DNA of 61,682 nt from a virus, in IMG/VR virus record IMGVR_UViG_3300023179_005392, positions 1-61,682 of that record; one strand, written 5' to 3'. Positions within the stretch are counted from its first letter, which is position 1, and every line of letters starts with the position of its first letter. A program made the translations under genes and the position numbers. This document shows, in pieces, positions 55,934 to 61,682 of this stretch. The notes beneath the pieces are model-generated. The model searched no databases. It was not told the origin of the DNA and saw only the letters and a program-made list of their open reading frames with translations.

Positions 55934-57185
55934 AGTATGGATCTGTAAAATTCTGCTCTATCTTTTGTAACTTTTTCTAAACTATATGTTTCATGAACTG
56001 TCTCGTATAATTTTTCGCCTAGGTCTTTTGCAAAGTTAGGATTATGTATTAGTTTTTTTGCATAATAAAACCAATCACTATGATTTCTATTTTCATCAAC
56101 TAATAAAGCATTTCCATTCACAAAATTACCTTTATCCATTGCGTGTTTTGTGTCAATCGTATATGGGCCTAAGTTAGATGCAATGAGCGCCTTTTTAAAG
56201 AAACCAGCCTCAATTACTTTTAATTGTGACTTCATTTTGTTAAAAATGTGATTTTTAATCGGTGCCAACGAAATGTCAAATTTTGAATAGTTTACAGCAT
56301 ACGAATTAATAGATTTAGTCCAAACTCTGTTATAAAATTCATTTTCAAACTCTAAATTATTTTCATTTTTATATTTAAGTAGGAAGTCTCTATAAGGATC
56401 TGAAACTAATTTATAATTGTTTGTAAAAACAGATTCATATTGAGCCCAAACAGTTTCGTGCGGTTTAATATCTCTTCTAGTTTCTTTACCAGAATTTTTA
56501 TCTATTTCAGTCACCGTTCCTCTCACATCGAAACCACAAAGATATGCTTGAGTTTGATTTTTAAATTCACTAATCCTAGAAAATAAAGATTCCAAAATTA
56601 AAATATCATATAAATGAGATGAACCTCCTAACCAACCGAATCTCAGTTTATCTGAAGGTATAATATTTGGTTTGAATTGATTTTCGTTTGGATCAATGGC
56701 ATTTGGAAATACAATAGTATTCTTATTAAATTTATTTATCTCACTAGCAAACAACGATGTTGTTGTTGACACATAATTAGCCACTTTTAAATTTGCTATT
56801 ATTTTTTCATGAATTTTATTTTGAAAAACTAACGCATGTATCGGATGATCTTTAGTTGGTAGCCAGTAGTCATCAAGATCCATAATTGTTTTTATTCCAA
56901 GTTGTCCCAACATCTTAATTAGATCAGATGATGTATCATAATTTTGTCCTATAGTTCTGTGAAAATGAACTATTTGATAATTTTTCCAAAAATTAATGTT
57001 GTTGATTTGTGGTTCATACTCGATTTCCACATGAAATTCGTCTGGATATTTATTTTGTAAATAAATGTGTGGGTCTAAAGATCTAAATTTACCTTTAGTT
57101 AACCAACCCCCGTACGGTCAGATGGGACTACAAGAATCCTGATCTTTTCGCGACCATTTGGGGGTGGAATTGAATTTTGTTGCAT
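55930..57185 (-). CDS. Glycosyltransferase (GT4-like) interrupted by an 11-nt stop-containing insert; candidate translational bypass
   Basis: Read from the ATG at 57185, 28 codons give MQQNSIPPPNGREKIRILVV then PSDRTGVG, followed at once by TAA (57101-57099). From 57090 a second frame continues KFRSLDPHIYLQNKYPDEFH and runs 386 residues to 55930. If the 11 nt at 57101-57091 are skipped, the product is an uninterrupted 414-residue protein; from memory, contiguous PSDRTGVGKFRS is what related marine-phage glycosyltransferases carry. The downstream part has HFHRTIGQ, DLDDYWLPTKDHP, FGWLGGSSHLYD, CGFDVRGT and KVIEAGFFKKALIASNLGPY. A GTG at 57030 could start a shortened product but would lose conserved sequence. 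An indel or true loss of function remains possible. Confidence 0.75.
57091..57101 (-). other. 11-nt coding gap with matching GGT take-off and landing codons
   Basis: Minus strand: take-off GGT at 57104-57102, then TAACTAAAGGT (57101-57091), whose last three bases are a second GGT, then AAATTTAGA in the resumed frame. The stop directly after take-off and identical take-off/landing codons are the arrangement of the T4 gene 60 bypass (there GGA, 50 nt). A five-G run six bases before the stop offers a -1 slip or a sequencing indel as rival explanations. Confidence 0.55.
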
Positions 57186-57193
57186 AGTTAGAA

Positions 57194-57248
57194 ATTATAT
57201 TCTAAGAGTTTATTGTACTCGTAAAACGAATAACTCTAGAATTATAAT
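57194..57248 (-). promoter_or_regulatory. Long hairpin in the leader of the bypass gene
   Basis: Arms 57194-57214 and 57229-57248 pair over about 18-20 bp with three single-base bulges (ATTATATTCTAAGAGTTTATT against its complement); the inner TCGTTTTACGA makes a small extra stem. It ends 8 nt before the start codon, so it could control initiation. It is not a terminator (no T run). Confidence 0.5.
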
Positions 57249-57278
57249 CTAAAACACAATGATTTTCAAGGTAGAAAT

Positions 57279-57287
57279 ATAAATATT
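57279..57287 (-). promoter_or_regulatory. Phage TATTTAT promoter element
   Basis: AATATTTAT overlapping the stop of gene 57286-57846, about 93 nt before the ATG at 57185; the hairpin leader lies between. This is the longest leader in the set. Confidence 0.45.
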
Positions 57288-57846
57288 ACTTAATTTTTTT
57301 GATTTTTGTCACAACACCTTCAAATACGTGATTTCCAACTCTGAAGGTTAGTGGTTGTTTTGTCGAAGAACTTTCTTCGTACAATAATCCTTTTTCCGAT
57401 AATACTTCTTCTATTGTTTCTTTCAACATAGATTTTAAAGTATTGTAATCAAAATTAGATTGAACCTTTTTAGGTTCTGCTTTTATATTTCCAGCTGGAT
57501 CTGTTTTCATTAATCTAGTTGCCGCTTCGACTAATTCATTTGATAAAACAGATTGACTTTGTGATTGAGGTTGTTCTATCGGATGTTCCAACATCAATCT
57601 TTTTATTTCATCTGGTAGTTTAGAATTTTGAATTCTCTGTGCCATTGGAACATTCGAATTTTGTTGCGGAACCTGTCTTTGTTCTTGTAAAAATTCTTGT
57701 GGAATGTTATAGTTTGCATTTACAGGTTCAAAAGACTGAACGCTAGGTGATGAAATATTCATAGGTGAATTACCTCTTGGTATTTCAGTTTGTTTATCCA
57801 TAATTTTTTTAGCTACTGCTAATTTTTGTAATAAGTCTTGATTCAT
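57286..57846 (-). CDS. Virion-type protein, unknown
   Basis: 186 residues. Gln/Pro/Asn-rich middle (QEFLQEQRQVPQQNSNVPMA), a short LPDEIKRLMLEHPIEQ helix, and a C-terminal folded end FDYNTLKSMLKETIEEVLSE with LTFRVGNHVFEGVVTKIKKI. The RVGNHVFEGVVTKIKK strand pair looks conserved; from memory, it closes many small structural proteins of marine phages. ATG is 2 nt after the WYL-like gene's stop, so both are co-translated. Confidence 0.5.
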   Translation of the reverse strand: MNQDLLQKLAVAKKIMDKQTEIPRGNSPMNISSPSVQSFEPVNANYNIPQEFLQEQRQVPQQNSNVPMAQRIQNSKLPDEIKRLMLEHPIEQPQSQSQSVLSNELVEAATRLMKTDPAGNIKAEPKKVQSNFDYNTLKSMLKETIEEVLSEKGLLYEESSSTKQPLTFRVGNHVFEGVVTKIKKIK

Positions 57847-57848
57847 AG

Positions 57849-58244
57849 TTATACAGTTTGAGTATTGAACTTTGCATTAATTATAACTCTACTCATACTT
57901 TTGTCACCATTAAAATTATAATTTGGTCGAGGTTCATTAAAATTTGAACGCAAAGGTTTATACATAGTAATTTTATCAACTCTAAATAATCTCCACCCTG
58001 GAAGTGGTTGAGTTCCCAAATAACCCGTATGTGATGCTCCAGTTCTGTCCCAAGCTCTTAATACCAAATTATTTGACTTGGAGTAACCTAAACAGACAGG
58101 TTCAATTTCTCTTAATCCACGACCACCTGGTTCATCTCCAGTGTAATAAATTGTACATACTTGTTTCTTCTCTATCGAATTTTTAATGTCATTGATAGAC
58201 GTAGCCTCTATTATAAGACCAGATAGAGATTCAAGTAGTTTCAT
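57849..58244 (-). CDS. WYL-like domain protein in a virion gene cluster
   Basis: 131 residues. IYYTGDEPGGRGLREIEPVC, LGYSKSNNLVLRAWDRTGAS and GWRLFRVDKITMYKPL follow the WYL-type beta sheet (G-x-R-x-IEP, LGY..N..VLRAW, WRLFRVDKI). WYL domains usually sense ligands in regulators; here no DNA-binding domain is attached and the gene is surrounded by virion-type genes. N-terminal LLESLSGLIIEA holds (I/L)xE sites. A structural reuse of the fold is possible. Confidence 0.55.
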   Translation of the reverse strand: MKLLESLSGLIIEATSINDIKNSIEKKQVCTIYYTGDEPGGRGLREIEPVCLGYSKSNNLVLRAWDRTGASHTGYLGTQPLPGWRLFRVDKITMYKPLRSNFNEPRPNYNFNGDKSMSRVIINAKFNTQTV

Positions 58245-58534
58245 TATTGTTCTACTTTATATGGTTTGTTTGGTTGATACAAATTAAATTTAACGTTCAA
58301 TTTTCTCTCAAGAATATCAACAGATGTGCCTGCAGCTTCGTTGTATACATCCAAGAAAGATCCTGTACCTCTTCCTATTTCATCACCATCTCCAACGGCT
58401 GCGGGATTTGTTGATGAATATTCATTTCCTTGTTGTTTGAAGTCATTTTTAACTAAATTCTTTTTTCTTTCGATATCAGCAATTGCGCTTAATCTGTTTT
58501 CTGGTTGAGAAAAATCTAGTGGTTCTAGTGCCAT
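58244..58534 (-). CDS. Small virion-type protein, unknown
   Basis: 96 residues: MALEPLDFSQPENRLSAIAD, then NEYSSTNPAAVGDGDEIGRG and VDILERKLNVKFNLYQPNKP. A flexible Gly-rich centre between two short folded ends. No family recognised. Its stop overlaps the start of the WYL-like gene by one base, so it belongs to the same operon. Confidence 0.45.
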   Translation of the reverse strand: MALEPLDFSQPENRLSAIADIERKKNLVKNDFKQQGNEYSSTNPAAVGDGDEIGRGTGSFLDVYNEAAGTSVDILERKLNVKFNLYQPNKPYKVEQ

Positions 58535-58539
58535 AATTT

Positions 58540-59007
58540 TTAAATTTTACTGAAAATTTCGTTTATTCTTCTAAGGTTTTCCATAACCTTAAGATCGTAT
58601 TGTTGTATATTTGTTTTTTTGGGTGTAGTATTAGCAATATTAAGATTGATATCAGCTGTCGGTGTTTGAATGTACTCGTTATCCATTCCAGTAGTCCGTT
58701 TAATTTTTTCAGATCCTTGAACAACTTGTCTTGATGTTGAAAGACATGTATTAACAAAATCTTTCATTTTATTTTCACCATTCAAAATAAAAGGTGCGTC
58801 TACATTTCTTCCTTGGAAGTTATCAAAAAAGTTTTTGATTCTTTTTAATTCAGGATATGATAGTTGTTGTGTATTTTGTAAACGGACATTACGATTATAA
58901 CCCTCAGTATTTTGATCGGCACCTTTTACTTTTGCAAAACAAATTTTCATATGATTTCGCATATCTTCTGGAAAATTCCAAGTTCTATGATACAATTGAC
59001 TATTCAT
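58540..59007 (-). CDS. Virion-type protein, conserved phage pattern, unknown
   Basis: 155 residues. MNSQLYHRTWNFPEDMRNHM, ADQNTEGYNRNVRLQNTQQL, and LKRIKNFFDNFQGRNVDAPF with FILNGENKMKDFVNTCLSTS. The NTEGYxR..L...LxYxxLKRIKNFFDxF pattern is familiar to me from marine T4-like phages, with no named role. 8-nt overlap with the upstream gene. Confidence 0.5.
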   Translation of the reverse strand: MNSQLYHRTWNFPEDMRNHMKICFAKVKGADQNTEGYNRNVRLQNTQQLSYPELKRIKNFFDNFQGRNVDAPFILNGENKMKDFVNTCLSTSRQVVQGSEKIKRTTGMDNEYIQTPTADINLNIANTTPKKTNIQQYDLKVMENLRRINEIFSKI

Positions 59008-59812
59008 TTTCCGAGTTTTTTACCATTTTAATAATATCCGTCATTTCCAAATTTTCTTTCTTGGCCATTTTGACTAAAGATTTAATATTTTTTTTCAGAA
59101 CCTCAGATACTTCGATTTCCTTATTTTTGATATCACCATCCGAATGTCTTTTGGCTAAAATATCTTCGACAACATCTTTCATTTTATTTTTTCTTTCTTT
59201 CACGATCATTCGAATATCTGTACCGGGAAGTTTCTTTTTGTTTACTTTAGGAACTTTACCAAACTCTTCAGCCCTCTCTTCAGCATTTTCAACACCCATA
59301 TCTTCAAGAGTGTCTATTGTTTCTTCTGGCGATAAGTCCATAGTCTCTTCCCACCCAAAAGCTTTAGACAAATCCTCTTCTCTTTGAACACTTTCACCCC
59401 AATATACTCTGTACCCCCTCATCACAGGGTTTCCCGGTTGTGCAACTGAGAATACGGTTTGATCCATAGTTTTACGTGGTGACATTTTTGGGTCGTGTAT
59501 TGGTATTTTAGAATTACTCAAACTACCATCAAAATCAACCAATTCGTCTATTTCACCATTCTTATCGGTTTTAATTTTTGACAAGATTTTTTGAATTTGT
59601 TTCTTTGAAAATCTTTTTTTAGATTTTTGAAATTTTTCGAATATTAAATTAAGTAATTTTTCTGATGACTTGGGTATTGACATAATGTCTTCATTAAGTC
59701 TAGACTCAGACAAATTTTTTCCAACCGAATAATAAACATCAATATCGTTGATGTTTTTCTTCAGAAAGAAGTACATATTGTTAAAAAAATATTCTTCCCC
59801 GTATTGAATCAT
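59000..59812 (-). CDS. Virion-type protein, unknown
   Basis: 270 residues, charged. N-terminus MIQYGEEYFFNNMYFFLKKN; central PRKTMDQTVFSVAQPGNPVM with RGYRVYWGES; C-terminal Lys/Glu helices (VSEVLKKNIKSLVKMAKKEN). The TMDQTVFSVAQPGNP..RGYRVYWGES block looks conserved. It leads the minus-strand operon; a TATTTAT element 13 nt before its ATG is back-to-back with the plus-strand element of the next gene. Confidence 0.5.
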   Translation of the reverse strand: MIQYGEEYFFNNMYFFLKKNINDIDVYYSVGKNLSESRLNEDIMSIPKSSEKLLNLIFEKFQKSKKRFSKKQIQKILSKIKTDKNGEIDELVDFDGSLSNSKIPIHDPKMSPRKTMDQTVFSVAQPGNPVMRGYRVYWGESVQREEDLSKAFGWEETMDLSPEETIDTLEDMGVENAEERAEEFGKVPKVNKKKLPGTDIRMIVKERKNKMKDVVEDILAKRHSDGDIKNKEIEVSEVLKKNIKSLVKMAKKENLEMTDIIKMVKNSENE

Positions 59813-59825
59813 AATTTTTTTTAAT

Positions 59826-59834
59826 ATAAATACT
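59826..59834 (-). promoter_or_regulatory. Phage TATTTAT promoter element
   Basis: AGTATTTAT on the minus strand, 13 nt before the ATG at 59812; divergent pair with 59842-59850. Confidence 0.55.
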
Positions 59835-59841
59835 TTCTAAA

Positions 59842-59850
59842 TGTATTTAT
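59842..59850 (+). promoter_or_regulatory. Phage TATTTAT promoter element
   Basis: TGTATTTAT ending 4 nt before the ATG at 59855. Confidence 0.55.
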
Positions 59851-59854
59851 TACT

Positions 59855-61682
59855 ATGGCTTATCAAAACATTAATCAGTATGTCAAATCAAAATTGTATT
59901 TACAACCTGTTTTACAAATTTCTGACATTTCATTGGCAGCTGATGAGAGAGAATACAATGAAGAAGTTGTGTTCTCACCACTTATAATTGGTGCAAATGA
60001 TGGTGATGTTTTACCTGTAAAAATTGATTTAAATTTTTCTGGATCCTCTCAAAAAATCAATTTGACTTTTGGTGATTACAAAAGAGAAAACGTAATCATT
60101 TCTGAAAATTATTATAATCCATACGATTATATTTTGGATTGTTTTTCTGGAAAAAGTATTTGTGATATCGGCTTGACTGGTACGGATAATGGTTTGGTAA
60201 CGGGAATGACGGGACAGAGTATTTCTTACACCGAGGGACTATTGCCAAATAATACAAAATTTGATCGATTGAAATTTGACCGTAGATTGAAATTATTTCA
60301 AGTTACAGGATATACGAGCCATCCAAATCATAGATTTTCAGGAATAACGGCTGAGACCTCGTATGAAATGGTTTCTTATACCGCAAACACCATAGGAACT
60401 TACAACGAATTGTACGGAGGTTTTTACCAAGGGTTTTATGAACTATTTGGATATGGATACAAGATACTACCTGAAAGATATACCAAAGGTTGGACTGTGG
60501 AGATGACATTGAAACCTAGGATATACAATCAATATACAACCCCGTCTGGTAAGACAACATTAAATTCATATTACCCCAATAATTCGGGAATATTTTTTTA
60601 TATGGGAACTCGTGCCGAAAACAAATATTGGCATTTTGCACGAGGTAAAAACCCAACAGATCCAAATTACGATAGAGTAACTAAAAGACTTTTAGATTTA
60701 AGTACTTGTGATTGCAAAACACTTAATCCCGGTTATTCTACAAATTCAACAACTCATTTTGATTTAAGTGTTTCAGGTGCAACAATACAAGTAGGTCAAG
60801 ATTTATTATGGGCATCAGGTGACACTTGTGTTGTTTATCATAACGAAATTGCATTCCTGACCGGGAATGTCATTGGGTATACAGCATCGACTAATTCATT
60901 ACAATTTGTTACAACTTATCGTGTGGGTAAAGGAGATTTCAAATATTGGGTTGTAGATAAATTAAATTTCTTGGAATACAATAATTCCGATTGTTATTTT
61001 GTTTATCCCCCAACAGGTGTAACTGATTATCACTACACGGAAAGTCCTTGTTGCCCAGATGAACCACAAGTACCTGTCCCTGAGCAAGACGCGGCTTACA
61101 ATGGAATGTCTAATGCTTTAGCTATACGATTTAGTGGCGACCCAACTAACCCAAAAATTTGTATACGTACATTAACAATGACAGGTGATTGCATCACAAG
61201 TGGAAGTTGTGAAACTACTGGATATGAATCGCAAACAGGTTACTCAATAAATAACTATTGTACAACTAGGAGAATATACGATGATTGTAGTGGGACAACT
61301 TATTCTTTAGGTGAAAATTGGGTTCTAGTCGATGTTAGCTTTGAAAGGAACACCGCACTTGATGAATGTGATTTGGTCTATCTTGGGGGATTAGGTGTAA
61401 TATCAAATATGGTATTCACAGCATCTACGGATAGTAATTCAGTATCACTTATCTCTCCACCAATAACTCATTACCAACTAAACCCAGAAACAGAAGAACT
61501 TGTACAACTAAACAATGATTGGCTACTTGAAAAAGGGTTTCGGAAAGGTAAATTAAGAATTTTTGTTAATGGTAAGTTATTTGAAACTTTCGATAATGTT
61601 GAAGAAATAATACCTAGAGGTTTGTATGGACACAAAGAAACTCAAGTGGGTGTACCATTCAATATTTCTTGGGGTGGTGGTA
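59855..61682 (+). CDS. Large virion structural protein (partial, cut by right edge)
   Basis: 609 codons to the window edge without a stop. Beta-rich throughout: MAYQNINQYVKSKLYLQPVL, RLKLFQVTGYTSHPNHRFSG, YNELYGGFYQGFYELFGYGY, WTVEMTLKPRIYN, then HFDLSVSGATIQVGQDLLWA, with Cys-rich loops (DCKTLNPG, ESPCCPDEPQ) and EKGFRKGKLRIFVNGKLFET near the edge. The FxGFYxLFGYxYxxLPxRYxxGWTxExxL block is typical, in my memory, of large tail or fibre proteins of marine T4-like phages and their lectin-like modules. It is probably a tail-associated host-contact protein; the C-terminus is not seen. Confidence 0.6.
   Translation, partial: MAYQNINQYVKSKLYLQPVLQISDISLAADEREYNEEVVFSPLIIGANDGDVLPVKIDLNFSGSSQKINLTFGDYKRENVIISENYYNPYDYILDCFSGKSICDIGLTGTDNGLVTGMTGQSISYTEGLLPNNTKFDRLKFDRRLKLFQVTGYTSHPNHRFSGITAETSYEMVSYTANTIGTYNELYGGFYQGFYELFGYGYKILPERYTKGWTVEMTLKPRIYNQYTTPSGKTTLNSYYPNNSGIFFYMGTRAENKYWHFARGKNPTDPNYDRVTKRLLDLSTCDCKTLNPGYSTNSTTHFDLSVSGATIQVGQDLLWASGDTCVVYHNEIAFLTGNVIGYTASTNSLQFVTTYRVGKGDFKYWVVDKLNFLEYNNSDCYFVYPPTGVTDYHYTESPCCPDEPQVPVPEQDAAYNGMSNALAIRFSGDPTNPKICIRTLTMTGDCITSGSCETTGYESQTGYSINNYCTTRRIYDDCSGTTYSLGENWVLVDVSFERNTALDECDLVYLGGLGVISNMVFTASTDSNSVSLISPPITHYQLNPETEELVQLNNDWLLEKGFRKGKLRIFVNGKLFETFDNVEEIIPRGLYGHKETQVGVPFNISWGGG

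Noticed and set aside
57030-57030. GTG at 57030 as the true start of the glycosyltransferase
   Set aside because: The frame upstream of it encodes KFRSLDPHIYLQ, which continues the PSDRTGVG frame at the 11-nt gap; starting at GTG discards it.
1540-59850. The TATTTAT elements as T4 late promoters in the usual sense (TATAAATA)
   Set aside because: The elements read TATTTAT in the direction of the genes they precede; the T4 box would be on the opposite strand. They are treated as a related but distinct class.

Overview
The window is part of the genome of a large, AT-rich tailed phage of the T4-like (myovirus) assembly type. It carries a gp17-like terminase, a gp20-like portal, a gp21-like prohead protease, an acidic core/scaffold protein, a gp23-like capsid protein with a recognisable propeptide cleavage site, a baseplate OB-fold protein and a gp55-like late sigma factor. 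The host is most likely a member of the Bacteroidota: several genes have TTG-N18-20-TAnnTTTG promoters, Shine-Dalgarno sequences are absent, two small lipoproteins have Bacteroidota-like lipoboxes, one gene encodes a DUF4494-like protein, and the tmRNA resume codon is Gly.

Layout. 1-4.5 kb: GH19 endolysin (cut by the left edge), a leucine-rich-repeat protein, small unknowns, a cupin-like protein and an acyl-CoA thioesterase. 4.5-11.2 kb: a candidate small RNA, a duplicated gene tail, a 979-residue Pro/Thr-repeat surface protein and a run of small virion-like proteins. 11.2-17 kb: HNH nuclease, accessory genes (DUF6915-like; tandem DUF6878-like paralogues), a probable spanin pair, a membrane GAF-like protein and an M23-like protein. 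17.0-22.5 kb: a proteostasis block made of a tmRNA, an M20-type peptidase, a ClpC-like unfoldase that keeps a ClpP-docking IGF loop but lacks the N-domain, and a full-length DnaK. 22.5-38 kb: head genes (terminase, intein-containing portal, protease, scaffold, capsid) with a phage bS21 homologue. 38-46 kb: tail/baseplate genes and the late sigma factor. 46-57 kb: about ten sugar-modifying and glycosyltransferase genes, with dUTPase and a 3'-5' exonuclease. 57-61.7 kb: further virion-like genes and a large structural protein cut by the right edge.

How it fits together. Two promoter classes are visible: a host-type class (TTG...TAnnTTTG), and a phage class with the core TATTTAT, no -33 box, usually 4-17 nt before the start codon. 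The second class fits the gp55-like sigma factor, which shows region 2 but no region 4. Many promoter elements of both classes sit 4-7 nt before an ATG, so many mRNAs may be nearly leaderless; a phage bS21 and a tmRNA are encoded in the same window.

The most unusual observation is at 57091-57101. A glycosyltransferase reading frame is broken by 11 nt that begin with a stop codon directly after a GGT codon and end in a second GGT. Skipping from one GGT to the other restores an uninterrupted protein, which resembles the T4 gene 60 translational bypass. An indel or a broken gene has not been excluded. The second is the tmRNA, whose predicted tag is 21 codons long and contains an internal hairpin.
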